Assembly: GCA_008363215.1 (NCBI GenBank)
Contig: RHKP01000016.1
Span: 37,807-101,806, forward strand
Source: Cyanobacteria bacterium CYA
GTDB taxonomy: Bacteria > Planctomycetota > Phycisphaerae > Phycisphaerales > UBA1924
Length of the DNA: 64,000 bases
Reading direction: 5' to 3'
In this document: positions 37,010 through 45,942 of the stretch, in pieces
How the letters are laid out: each line of letters starts with the position of its first letter
Position numbering within the stretch: the first letter of the stretch is position 1
The notes under the pieces: generated by a model
Databases searched by the model: none
Seen by the model: only the letters and a program-made list of their open reading frames with translations
Told to the model about the DNA's origin: nothing
Made by a program: the position numbers and the translations under genes

Positions 37010-37081
37010 AGCGGGTGATGAGATTCGAACTCACGACTTTCACGTTGGCAACGTGACGCTCTACCACTGAGCTACACCCGC
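37010..37081 (-). tRNA. tRNA-Gly (anticodon GCC)
   Basis: The 72-base cloverleaf folds on the minus strand: acceptor GCGGGTG paired with CACCCGC, D-arm GCTCAGTGGTAGAGC, anticodon arm CACGT-TGCC-AACGTG with anticodon GCC read from the loop TTGCCAA, and T-arm with GTTCGAATC. The 3' CCA is not encoded. The anticodon reads GGC/GGT glycine codons, which suit this GC-rich genome. It is followed on the same strand by the decayed gene remnant and preceded by dsbD on the same strand. Confidence 0.97.
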
Positions 37082-37156
37082 GGGTTTTCAAGCCCTGCCA
37101 GACCCATATCGGCGTTCCGGCAGGGGCAATCAAGGTATACCCGAACCCCCGTGGAG

Positions 37157-39085
37157 TCAATCTGCCCGACGGGCCGAAGCCGCGTGCGCTCCCGACGCCT
37201 GCCGCAGCGCTTCCATGACCTGGGCCGAGGTATAGGCATTCTGCATCCAGGGCTCCTGGAGTCCGGGTCCGTAGATGACCAGCAGCGGGATTCCCGTCTG
37301 CCCAAGGTCGCGCAGTTTTTCCCAACCGGGGGCCTGCCGGCTGGTCAGGTCGGCGATCAGAGGCACCACGCCCGACGCTGCCAGTTCGGTCTTGACAGGT
37401 TCACGATCGAGGACAGTGGCCTTGAGCGCCTGACAGTTCAGGCACCAGTCGGCGGTAAAGTCGACGACGACGACATTGCCCCGGTCGACCGCTCCGGCGA
37501 GCACTTCCGGCGTGTAGGGGCTCCAGATGTCGTGCATCGCCTTATTCGTGCGGCCGTACGCGAACAGCGCCGCCGCACCTGTGATTAGTAGTCCGATAAG
37601 ACCGAACGTGACTCGGCGGCCTGCCTTCGGCGTGATCTGCATGGTGCGCCAAAAGAGCCAGACTCCCGCGGCCGTGGCGCACGCCGCGACCGCCCACCAG
37701 TGGGACACCTTGACCCAGACGGGCAACTGGGCGGCGCGAACGGGGTCGGCCTTGAGCAGAGCCATCACGCCCGAGCCGACGAAGAAGGCAGCGGCGGCGA
37801 GCATGAGAAGGCCCATGACCTGCTTGACCAGATCGCTGGCGGGTCCGGTGCGGGGAAGTCTTTCGGCCCACCCGGGCCTGAAGGCCAGCACGAGGTATGG
37901 CAGCGCCATGCCGATGCCGATCGAGCCGAAGATCGTCAAAATCTCCACTGCGGGCATGGTGGCTGAGCCCGCAAGCAGGGCCCCGGCGACGAAGCCGAAA
38001 CAGGGGAGACCAAGCACGGCGGTCATCACGCCGAAGAGAAAGGAACCCCAGGCGTTGTCGGCCTTTGGATTGACCGCGTAGACCGAGTCGGGCAGGCGGA
38101 TTTCAAAAAGGCCCATGATGCCTACGCCCATGACGGCGATGATGACGCCGATGCCCAGCGTGACCCACCAGATGCCGAAGATCTGCGAGGGGTCGGTCAC
38201 CGAACTGAAGAAGGCGACCGGCAGCCCGATGCCGAGCCAGAAGCCCACCACTCCCAGCGCCATCCACATACCGAGGACGATGCTCCTCCCCGGCGAGGCG
38301 GCGTGCTTGGACAAGGCCATGACCTTGAGAGGGATGACGGGCAGCACACACGGTGTCAGGTTGAGCACCAACCCGCCGAGAGCGCCGAAAAAGGCGAGCG
38401 CGAGCAGGCCCCTGGGCACATGGAAGCCGAAGAAACTCGATCCGTTACCGGCTTCTGCCGGAGCCGGTCCGGCGTCCTGAGACGGCATGGCGGGTGATGG
38501 AGGCTGCTCGAGACTGGCGCGATCGAAGCCGGCGAAGTCGCCGGTCCACGAGGCCTCGGCACCGGGACCAATCGGGATGCTGATCTCCTTGGGCTGGAAC
38601 TCAGGCGGGTCGCACATGGTGTCGTTGCACGCCTGGAAGTTCAGTTCAAAGTTGACCTTGACCGCACCGGTGGCGGCAGCATCCACGAAGATGGGCAGAT
38701 AGATCACCGCCCTCCCCTCAAAGACGGGGTATGCCTCTCGTCCACTGCCGGTGAAGTCCACCATGATCGTGTGAGACTCCGGCCACTGGATCGAGCCGGC
38801 CCTGCCTCCTTCGACGACGAGGTTTCCCAGTTCGGTCTTGATCGGGTTGAATCCCTTCAGGGGTGGAGGCTGGTTGGTATGGGTGTGCCACCCGGGCTCC
38901 ATGTCGAGCACGATGCCGACGACCACGACCGCACCCGGCTCCACCGCCTGGCGATTGGCCTTGATCTCGACGCCGACGCGATCGGCGCCGAAAACCGGCT
39001 CGAATGGTGACTGCCCGCTCGCCACGGTCGCGAGTGCGACCAGCGCCCCTGCGATCCAGTTCCAGATTCCCGTCCGTCTTTGCAT
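37157..39085 (-). CDS. dsbD: Thiol:disulfide interchange protein DsbD
   Basis: 642 residues. After a signal peptide, the N-terminal periplasmic domain has the pair Cys motif CNDTMCDPPEF (near 152). The membrane core (eight or so helices) starts with the LTPCVLPVIPLK Cys (near 243) and has a second Cys in GLPCFGF. The C-terminal thioredoxin domain has CLNC (near 551) in FTADWCLNCQALK. It carries electrons from cytoplasmic thioredoxin across the membrane to periplasmic partners for disulfide isomerisation and cytochrome maturation. GGAGTACCT precedes ATG 39085. Divergent from fliM, 209 bases away. Confidence 0.93.
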   Translation of the reverse strand: MQRRTGIWNWIAGALVALATVASGQSPFEPVFGADRVGVEIKANRQAVEPGAVVVVGIVLDMEPGWHTHTNQPPPLKGFNPIKTELGNLVVEGGRAGSIQWPESHTIMVDFTGSGREAYPVFEGRAVIYLPIFVDAAATGAVKVNFELNFQACNDTMCDPPEFQPKEISIPIGPGAEASWTGDFAGFDRASLEQPPSPAMPSQDAGPAPAEAGNGSSFFGFHVPRGLLALAFFGALGGLVLNLTPCVLPVIPLKVMALSKHAASPGRSIVLGMWMALGVVGFWLGIGLPVAFFSSVTDPSQIFGIWWVTLGIGVIIAVMGVGIMGLFEIRLPDSVYAVNPKADNAWGSFLFGVMTAVLGLPCFGFVAGALLAGSATMPAVEILTIFGSIGIGMALPYLVLAFRPGWAERLPRTGPASDLVKQVMGLLMLAAAAFFVGSGVMALLKADPVRAAQLPVWVKVSHWWAVAACATAAGVWLFWRTMQITPKAGRRVTFGLIGLLITGAAALFAYGRTNKAMHDIWSPYTPEVLAGAVDRGNVVVVDFTADWCLNCQALKATVLDREPVKTELAASGVVPLIADLTSRQAPGWEKLRDLGQTGIPLLVIYGPGLQEPWMQNAYTSAQVMEALRQASGAHAASARRAD

Positions 39086-39294
39086 AGGTACTCCAAGAGA
39101 GCGTGCCCCGACCGGATGATTGGCCTGGAGAAAGCCGCCTGCGCTGCCAATCCGACGGCGTGCGCAATTGTTCCCCCGCCGGGGCGCAGGTTTGGCATTG
39201 GCGGGGGGTGAGGGGCAGGGGGTTCAAGGGGCGCTGGTCCCCGCTCCGATACCCACCCTGTGCGCCCGGAGGGGCGCCGCGCGGTAATCGGACC

Positions 39295-40311
39295 ATGGCA
39301 GACGTGCTGGATCAAAGCGAAGTCGACGCACTGCTGGCAGCGGTGGACACCGGCGAGGTGGCCCCGGAGTCGAGACCGATCGAGGTCTTCAGCCGCACGC
39401 GGCGCGATCTGGATGACATCGAAATCCGGTCATATGACTTCAAACGCCCGGAGCGGGTAAGCAAGGACCAGATGCGGGCGTTGCAGACGCTGCACGAGGC
39501 GTTTGCCCGGAACTTCGGCGCGTCGCTGTCCGGCTTCATGCGCACCATCGTGGAGATCAAGGTCGCCACGTGCGAGCAGATGACGTATGGGGAGTTCACG
39601 GCCGGGCTGCCCAACCCCACGTGCTTCAACCTGGTGGAGTGTTCGAGTCTGACCGGGCAGATGTGCCTGGAAATCAGTCCGCTGATCATTTACCCGATGA
39701 TCGATCGACTTCTGGGCGGATCGTCGCACGATCTGTTCATTCCGCAGCGTCCGATGACGCCGATCGAGATCCGGCTGATCTCCAACGTGACGCGGCGGGC
39801 GCTGGCGATGCTGGCCGAGGCCTGGGAAAGCGTGCGCGCGATCGAGTTCACGATCTCGTCGACGGAGAGCAACCCGCAACTGGTGCAGATCGTGCCGCCC
39901 AACGAGGTGGTGGTGGTGATCGGTCTTGAGGTCAAGATGTCGAACCGTGCGGGCACGATGAACCTGTGCATTCCGTACAACGTCATCGAGCCGGTGGTCA
40001 ACGAACTCAGTTCACAGAGTTGGTTCGCCATCCAGAGGTCCGACGAGGCCGGCGAGGTGAGCAAGCGGATCGGAGAGCAACTGGAACGGGCTCCGGCGAC
40101 GCTGACCGGAGTGCTTGCCGAGACGACGGTGACGGTGGCCGATCTGTCCCAACTCCAGGTGGGCGACATCATCCTCACAGAGAAGTCGGCCGTCAGCCCG
40201 CTGGTGCTGTCCGTGGAGGGGGAAAAGAAGTTCCTGGCCACGCTGGGACAGTTCAAGGGTCGGCGGGTGATGTGCATCGAGCGTCCGATCGGGCGAACGG
40301 ACCGGGTCTAG
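39295..40311 (+). CDS. fliM: Flagellar motor switch protein FliM
   Basis: 338 residues from ATG 39295. The N-terminal CheY-P-binding peptide is LDQSEVDALLAAVDTG; the middle domain, homologous to CheC, has the GGxG-like LLGGSSHDLF and VVIGLEVKM; the C-terminal SpoA/FliN-like domain ends LSQLQVGDIILTEKS...FKGRRVMCIERPIG. It forms the C-ring that sets motor direction. Its presence shows the organism has, or had, flagella; no other flagellar gene is in the window, and a PilZ-like gene lies at 57.2 kb. No close Shine-Dalgarno is visible. Confidence 0.95.
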   Translation: MADVLDQSEVDALLAAVDTGEVAPESRPIEVFSRTRRDLDDIEIRSYDFKRPERVSKDQMRALQTLHEAFARNFGASLSGFMRTIVEIKVATCEQMTYGEFTAGLPNPTCFNLVECSSLTGQMCLEISPLIIYPMIDRLLGGSSHDLFIPQRPMTPIEIRLISNVTRRALAMLAEAWESVRAIEFTISSTESNPQLVQIVPPNEVVVVIGLEVKMSNRAGTMNLCIPYNVIEPVVNELSSQSWFAIQRSDEAGEVSKRIGEQLERAPATLTGVLAETTVTVADLSQLQVGDIILTEKSAVSPLVLSVEGEKKFLATLGQFKGRRVMCIERPIGRTDRV

Positions 40312-40749
40312 AAGGCCCGGCAAGGGCCCGAACATCGCCGAGCGTGGGTGTGCCCGAAGTCAGGATGCGGGCTCTGCACAACTGAGGCGGCGCGTGTTGC
40401 CTCACAAAGAACGGACATCTACAGTTGATGCGAACCCGGGCCCAGCCGCCCCGGGGCGAGGTGTCTGAGTATGCGGAAGAGCGGGCTCAATGTTCGCTGA
40501 AGAGCGAATGACTGGTCTGGCGGGCAAGTCGGCGCAGAACGCCGATCGGCCTGGTCCGGGAGGGGTCTGGATGACCTGAGTCCCCCGGACAAGCCTTGCA
40601 GGTCGGCCGTTGCGCCGACGTCGCCGGACCGCGAGCGCGTCACTTCCGCCGCTCGTGGTTCGTGTGTTTTCTGGTTTGTCGCGCCGGGCGACGAATGACA
40701 ATCTGGCAACCTGATAACTCGGGTTCTGAAGAACTGTGGAGTCTGCATC
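40312..40749. other. Gene-free stretch of 438 bases before nusA
   Basis: No convincing coding frame on either strand; notably no rimP, which commonly precedes nusA. A promoter for the nusA operon should lie here, but I see no good pair of hexamers. A TGGAG site about ten bases before the nusA GTG may serve translation. Confidence 0.5.
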
Positions 40750-42147
40750 GTGAACACTCAGGAAATGCTCCGGATACTCGACTCGATCGCGCGCGATCGC
40801 AACATCGACCGCCAGTTGCTCATCTCCGATCTTGAGCAGGCGATGGTGTCGGCGGCGCGCAAGTACTTCAACACGCTCGACGCCGAGGAGTTTACGTGCG
40901 CCCTGGACCCGATTTCCGGCACGTTTGAACTGCGCCGGCACGGGGAGGCGCTGGAGATGCCGCCGGAAGCCTTCGGGCGCATCGCGGCCCAGACCTTCAA
41001 GCAGGTGATGATCCAGCGTTTCCGTGACGACGAGCGTGCGTCGATCCAGGAGGAGTTCGGCAAGCGCATCGGGACGATCGTGACGGGGACGGGCCAGCGC
41101 TACGACAAGGGCGTGCTGATCGTCACCATCGACCGGGCCGAAGCGGTGATGCTCCGCAGCGAGCAGATCCCCGGCGAGCAGTTCATGCCCGGCGACCGCG
41201 TGCGGGCGCTGGTGCTGGACGTCAAGGACGTGGGCAGCCAGGTGAAGATCTACCTGTCCCGCGCCCACCCCGACTTCATCCGACGCCTGTTTGAGGTCGA
41301 GGTGCCCGAGGTGGCCGAGCGCATCATCGAAATCAAGGCGATGGCCCGCGAGGCGGGATATCGCACGAAGATCGCGGTCAGTTCGATCGACTCGAAGGTG
41401 GACGCGGTGGGCGCGTGCGTGGGAGTGCGAGGCAGCCGCATCAAGAACATCGTCGACGAACTGAACGGGGAGAAGATCGACATCGTGCGCTGGAACGAGT
41501 CGAGCCAGATTCTGATTCAGAACGCCCTGAAGCCGGCGGAGGTGCACGAGATCAGTCTGTGCTTCGAACTGGGACGTGCGACGGTGGTGGTGCGTGATGA
41601 CCAGTTGAGCCTGGCGATCGGCAAGCGCGGGCAGAACGTGCGTCTGGCGGCGAGGCTGACGGGCTGGGACGTGGACATTCTCACACCCGAGGAGTTCACA
41701 CGCGGTCTGGAGACGCTTTCGGAGACGCTCTGCCAGGTGGAGGGTGTCAACGAGGAGATGGTGGACCGGCTGGCGGCGCTGGGCATGGTCAGCGTGTTCG
41801 ACATCGAAGAGGTCGGCGAAGAGGTGCTCATGTCCGAACTGGAGGTGAGCGAAGAGACAGCCGCACAGATGGTCGAGATCGCATCGGTCAAGGCCAAGGA
41901 AGTGGCCGAGATTCAGCAGCGCGAGAAGGAAGAGGCCGAGAAGCGGCGCGCCGAGGAAGAAGACGCGGCCCGTCGACTCGTGGCCGGCGAAGACCTCGGG
42001 CAGATGGACCCGGACCTTGCGGCCGCGGCGATTCTGGGGGCGGGCTCGCTGGGAGCGGCTCCGGCAACTCCGGCGCGTCCGGCGGCGACGCCGAGCCAGG
42101 AGGACGAAGCACGAGCCAGCGACATCCTGGGGAACGACCGCAACTGA
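40750..42147 (+). CDS. nusA: Transcription termination/antitermination protein NusA
   Basis: 465 residues from GTG 40750. The N-terminal polymerase-binding domain begins MLRILDSIARDRNI; an S1 domain follows (GTIVTGTGQRYDKGVLIV), then two KH domains (VGVRGSRIKNIVDELNGEKIDIV with the GxxG loop, and AIGKRGQNVRLAARLTGW), and a helix-hairpin AR-like region (LAALGMVSVFDIEEVGEE). The C-terminus is an acidic, Ala/Pro-rich linker. It modulates RNA polymerase pausing and termination. It starts the nusA-infB-ylxP-rbfA operon; rimP is not upstream, which is unusual. Confidence 0.94.
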   Translation: MNTQEMLRILDSIARDRNIDRQLLISDLEQAMVSAARKYFNTLDAEEFTCALDPISGTFELRRHGEALEMPPEAFGRIAAQTFKQVMIQRFRDDERASIQEEFGKRIGTIVTGTGQRYDKGVLIVTIDRAEAVMLRSEQIPGEQFMPGDRVRALVLDVKDVGSQVKIYLSRAHPDFIRRLFEVEVPEVAERIIEIKAMAREAGYRTKIAVSSIDSKVDAVGACVGVRGSRIKNIVDELNGEKIDIVRWNESSQILIQNALKPAEVHEISLCFELGRATVVVRDDQLSLAIGKRGQNVRLAARLTGWDVDILTPEEFTRGLETLSETLCQVEGVNEEMVDRLAALGMVSVFDIEEVGEEVLMSELEVSEETAAQMVEIASVKAKEVAEIQQREKEEAEKRRAEEEDAARRLVAGEDLGQMDPDLAAAAILGAGSLGAAPATPARPAATPSQEDEARASDILGNDRN

Positions 42148-42201
42148 GGCATACAGCAGACGGATTGACAGCACGCGGGATCCGCAGCATCGGAGGCAGA
42201 C

Positions 42202-45054
42202 TTGGCCAAGCGGGTGTTCGAAATAGCGAAGGAACTGGGAATCAAATCCAAGGCGATCGTCGACAAGTGTCGCGCCGAGGGGATTCCCGAAGAGATCATC
42301 AAGAATCACATGTCGACAGTGTCGGCCGGTCTTGAGGCTACGGTTCATGACTGGTTCCGGGCCGGCGATGCCGGAGGCACGGCCGTCGAGACCGCCGAGA
42401 AGGTGGACATCGACAGCGTACGTGTCAAGACGGCTCGGCGTACACGTCAGCAGCATGTATCCGACGGTGAGCCGGAAGGTGCCCAGCACCCTGAGTCAGA
42501 GTCTTTCGAGATCCCCGGCAAGCCCGCTGATGCGCCGGAGGCCGCGCCCGAGCCCGAGACGCCCGCGCCGCTCCCCGGTCCGGCCCCTGTCAGCGTTTCG
42601 GCGTTTCCGGCCGCCACAGTCTCACCTCGGCCCGAAGCGGCGCCCGCGCCGAGCGAAGTGGTGCATCCACCGGCCGCAGCGACGGTCGCTGAGCCTGTTC
42701 GCGGTGCTCCGCCGCCCCCGCCTCCGCCTCCCCCGACCGAAGTTGCTCGGCCAGCCGCGATACGTCCGGAGCCTGCCCGGTCGGCCCGCCAGAGCACTGC
42801 GGCTCCGGCGCCCATGAATGTCCCCACGCGTCCGCAGGTGATCAAGCCCGCGGGTCCGCAACTGGAAAAGCGTGAGGCGGTGCGACTTTCCGGTCCGAAG
42901 GTGGTGCGTGTCGAGGCGCCAGAGCCGACGGAAACGACGCGACCTCGGCGTGGACCGGCGGCGCCGCGCGGACCGGGCGGCGGCGGCGCGTTCGCGCCGG
43001 CCATGGTGCCCGAGGATGATCGCGGTCGCAGCCCTCGCCGCGGACCGGGAGGCGCCGGCAGCGGAGGCGGACCGGGAGGAGGGGCTGGCGCCGGCAAGCG
43101 GCGCGGGCCCACCGGCCGGCATCGCGGAGAATCCGAAGCCGGCGCGGGGACGTGGTCTGAGCAGGATCTGGCCGAACGTGAGATTCGACTGCAGCGCGCG
43201 GGCGGATACCTGCGTCAACGCCGTCAGCAACTTCGACGTCAGGAGAACGAGCGGCCGGCCTCGGCTGCGGCGGGCGGGGGCAAAGTAGCCATCGCCGCCC
43301 CGTTCACGATCAAGGATCTTTCGGCCGCAACCGGCGTGAAGGGCGCCGACATCGTCAAAAAACTGTTCCTCCAGGGGGTGATCGCCACGATCAACTCGGG
43401 CATCGACGCGGAGAAGGCCCAGGAGATCATGATCGACTTCGACATCGAACTGGAAGTCACGGAAGCCAAGACGGCCGAGCAGAAGGTCTCCGAGGCGTTC
43501 AAGGATCGCGAACGGGTGGACGAGCGTCCGCGCGGGCCTGTGGTCACGATTCTCGGGCACGTCGACCACGGCAAGACGAGTTTGCTGGACAAGATCCGCA
43601 ACGCCAACGTGGCTGCGGGCGAAGCGGGCGGCATCACGCAGGCGACCAGTGCCTTCCGCGTGCCGCTGAGAATCGGCGACGAGGACAAGCACATCGTCTT
43701 CATCGATACTCCGGGGCACGAGGCCTTCACGTCCATGCGTGCCCGCGGGGCCAATGTGACGGACATGGTGGTGCTGGTGGTCGCGGCCGACGACGGCGTC
43801 ATGCCGCAGACCATCGAGTCGATCAACCATGCCAAGGCGGCCCACGTGCCGATCATCGTGGCGCTCAACAAGATCGACAAGCCCGAGGCCACGGATGGGA
43901 ACATCCAGCGCATCCTCGGGCAGTTGGCCGAGCACGGGCTCAACCCGACCGAGTGGGGCGGGCAGACCGAGGTCGTCCGCACCAGCGCCACCAAGGGGGT
44001 AGGCATCCAGGATCTGCTCGACATGCTCGATCTGCAGGCCCAGATGCTCGAGTTGCGGTCGGACTTCGACGGGCCGGCACGGGGCACGGTGATCGAAGCC
44101 AAGCCCGAGGAAGGGCGCGGCGCGGTGGCCAACCTGCTCATCCAGGAAGGCAAACTCAAGGTAGGTGACTTCATCGTGGCCGGCCGCGCCTTCGGGCGTG
44201 TGCGCGACATCACCGACGATCGCGGGAACCGGCTGCGCGAGGCTGTGCCGCCGATGCCGGTGCAGATTTCCGGCATTGACGAACTGCCCGACGCGGGCGA
44301 CAAGTTCTACATCGCCGACACGCTCAAGAAGGCCGAGCAGGCCGCCGCCCAGCGTCGCGACAAGGAACGGCACGAGCAGTTGGCCCAGCCGAAGGTTACG
44401 CTGGATTCGCTGTTCAACCAGATGGCCGAGTCGGGGATCAAGGAGATCAAGGTCGTCCTGAAGGCCGACGTGCAGGGCTCGGTCGACGTGATCAAGCACG
44501 AGATCGAGAAGATCGCCACCAACGAGGTGAAGGCCCGCGTGCTGCACGCGGCGGTGGGCGGCATCACCGAGTCAGACGTGATCCTGGCCGAGGCGTCGAA
44601 GGCGATCATCGTGGGGTTCAACGTCATTCCGTCGGGCAAGGCGCGCAAGCAGGCAGAGGAGAAGGGCGTCGAGATCCGCTCGTATCGCGTGATCTACAAC
44701 ATCACCGACGATCTGCGCAGGGCAGCCGAGGGCCTGCTGGCGCCGGAAGTGCGGGAAGAGGTCATCGGGCACGCCGAAGTGCGACAGGTGTTCCGCGTCA
44801 CGAAGGTGGGCGCGGTGGCCGGCTGCTACATCACCAACGGCGTGGTGGAGCGCGACGCGCTCATCCGCGTGACGCGCAACGACATCGTCATCGAGCACGA
44901 CCGCAAACTCGAGCAACTCAAGCGTTTCAAGGACGACGCCAAGGAAGTTCGGGCCGGCATGGAATGCGGCATGAAGATCGCCGGGTACGACGACATCAAG
45001 GAAGGCGACATCCTCGAGTGCTACAAGAACGTGGAGGTCAAGCGGACGCTGTAA
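42202..45054 (+). CDS. infB: Translation initiation factor IF-2
   Basis: 950 residues from TTG 42202, fixed by GGAGG at 42192-42196. It begins KRVFEIAKELGIKSKAIVDKCRAEG, the IF-2 N-terminal domain. A long Pro/Ala-rich linker (about 90-310) with stretches of Pro and a Gly/Arg-rich part follows. GTPase motifs: G1 GHVDHGKTSL (near 451), G3 DTPGHEAF, G4 NKIDKPEA, G5 TSATKG. The C-terminal domains end with GAVAGCYITNGV. It brings fMet-tRNA to the 30S subunit and joins the 50S with GTP. The repetitive linker is the least conserved part and has few predicted contacts. Confidence 0.96.
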   Translation: MAKRVFEIAKELGIKSKAIVDKCRAEGIPEEIIKNHMSTVSAGLEATVHDWFRAGDAGGTAVETAEKVDIDSVRVKTARRTRQQHVSDGEPEGAQHPESESFEIPGKPADAPEAAPEPETPAPLPGPAPVSVSAFPAATVSPRPEAAPAPSEVVHPPAAATVAEPVRGAPPPPPPPPPTEVARPAAIRPEPARSARQSTAAPAPMNVPTRPQVIKPAGPQLEKREAVRLSGPKVVRVEAPEPTETTRPRRGPAAPRGPGGGGAFAPAMVPEDDRGRSPRRGPGGAGSGGGPGGGAGAGKRRGPTGRHRGESEAGAGTWSEQDLAEREIRLQRAGGYLRQRRQQLRRQENERPASAAAGGGKVAIAAPFTIKDLSAATGVKGADIVKKLFLQGVIATINSGIDAEKAQEIMIDFDIELEVTEAKTAEQKVSEAFKDRERVDERPRGPVVTILGHVDHGKTSLLDKIRNANVAAGEAGGITQATSAFRVPLRIGDEDKHIVFIDTPGHEAFTSMRARGANVTDMVVLVVAADDGVMPQTIESINHAKAAHVPIIVALNKIDKPEATDGNIQRILGQLAEHGLNPTEWGGQTEVVRTSATKGVGIQDLLDMLDLQAQMLELRSDFDGPARGTVIEAKPEEGRGAVANLLIQEGKLKVGDFIVAGRAFGRVRDITDDRGNRLREAVPPMPVQISGIDELPDAGDKFYIADTLKKAEQAAAQRRDKERHEQLAQPKVTLDSLFNQMAESGIKEIKVVLKADVQGSVDVIKHEIEKIATNEVKARVLHAAVGGITESDVILAEASKAIIVGFNVIPSGKARKQAEEKGVEIRSYRVIYNITDDLRRAAEGLLAPEVREEVIGHAEVRQVFRVTKVGAVAGCYITNGVVERDALIRVTRNDIVIEHDRKLEQLKRFKDDAKEVRAGMECGMKIAGYDDIKEGDILECYKNVEVKRTL

Positions 45055-45160
45055 ACGGAAGCCGCGGAGGCATCAAGGCATGAAGGGCCGTGCATCTCGA
45101 ACCGAAGTTTCACCTCAGACCCTCCGTGCCTGCCTGCCTCAGCGTCTTCGTGCCTGAAAC

Positions 45161-45547
45161 ATGGTCATCGGCATTCTCCAGTTTGAACTGCTCATCCACG
45201 ACGCCGAGTCCTTGAAGGACAAGCGGCGGGTGGTGCGGTCGGTCAAGGACCGGCTCCACCGCGAGCACCAGGTCTCGGTGGCCGAAGTGGCCGACCAGGA
45301 GAACCCCTCGCTGGCAGTCCTCGGGCTGGCGCTGGTGGGAACCGACGGCAGGCACGTGGCCCAGACGCTCGACCGCATCGTGGAGAAGATCCGTGCAGTC
45401 CACGACGCCGAACTGGGCGACACACGCCGCGAGATCCTGCACGGGCAGACGCTGTTCACCGAAGCGGCCGGAGACGGCGACGCACGGCAGGATCTGGATG
45501 ATGTGACGCGCCAGATGCTCGCCCGCCTGGAAGGAGACGAGCAGTGA
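45161..45547 (+). CDS. ylxP: DUF503/YlxP-like protein
   Basis: 128 residues. The ferredoxin-like fold of DUF503 is seen in VIGILQFELLIHDAESLKDKRRVVRSVKDRL and in EVADQENPSLAVLGLALVGTD. YlxP is encoded between infB and rbfA in many bacteria and is thought to act in ribosome function, but its exact role is unproven. Start ATG 45161, 106 bases after infB; the gap has no strong terminator, so co-transcription is likely. Its last four bases overlap rbfA (GTGA). The residues after 110 are a short polar tail. Confidence 0.88.
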   Translation: MVIGILQFELLIHDAESLKDKRRVVRSVKDRLHREHQVSVAEVADQENPSLAVLGLALVGTDGRHVAQTLDRIVEKIRAVHDAELGDTRREILHGQTLFTEAAGDGDARQDLDDVTRQMLARLEGDEQ

Positions 45548-45942
45548 AGCGCCGCACGCTCCAGGTCGCGTCGACGGTCGAGAAGGCCGTGGCCGACGTT
45601 CTGGCCCGCGGGCTGTCCGACCCGCGTGCCAGGGGTCTGATCACCATCACCGGCATCGAAGTCACCGACGACTTCTCGCAGGCGAAAATCACTGTGACAA
45701 TCATGCCCGAAGAGCACGAGCAGATCACAATGCACGCGCTGACGGCGGCGGCCGGTTTCATCCGCCGCGAGGCGATGAAGCACGTGCATCTGCGCGAGAT
45801 GCCGCACCTGCGGTTTGAGGTGGACACGGGGCTGAAGAACCAGGCCCGCGTGTTTGAACTGCTGAACAAGGTCGCCGAAGAGCGGGAGGCCCGGGGCGAA
45901 CAAGTGCAGCCCCTGCGGCCGGACGAGGAGAACGAGGCGTGA
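45544..45942 (+). CDS. rbfA: Ribosome-binding factor A
   Basis: 132 residues from GTG 45544, overlapping ylxP by four bases. RbfA KH-like signatures: VEKAVADVLARGLSDPRARGLITITGIEVTDDFSQAKITV, and a final LREMPHLRFEVDTGLKNQARV. It binds the 30S subunit late in assembly and helps 16S rRNA 5' end maturation, in particular in the cold. The C-terminus has about fifteen extra polar residues. The operon nusA-infB-ylxP-rbfA is the classic order; the next gene, again overlapped by four bases, is unusual. Confidence 0.94.
   Translation: MKRRTLQVASTVEKAVADVLARGLSDPRARGLITITGIEVTDDFSQAKITVTIMPEEHEQITMHALTAAAGFIRREAMKHVHLREMPHLRFEVDTGLKNQARVFELLNKVAEEREARGEQVQPLRPDEENEA

Noticed and set aside
36440..37100. 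Integrated element bounded by the tRNA-Gly gene
   Set aside because: No integrase, direct repeat of the tRNA 3' end or transposase fragment could be found.
40676..40702. Possible nusA promoter (TTGTCG and GACAAT)
   Set aside because: Spacing is only 15 bases and both boxes are weak; not reported as a promoter.
40402..42489. 695-codon minus-strand frame over nusA
   Set aside because: Shadow frame of nusA with low-complexity His/Leu/Arg content and no recognisable domain.
42622..44547. 641-codon minus-strand frame opposite infB
   Set aside because: It is a high-GC shadow of the infB coding strand; composition is His/Arg/Gly-rich with no domain, and infB is certain.
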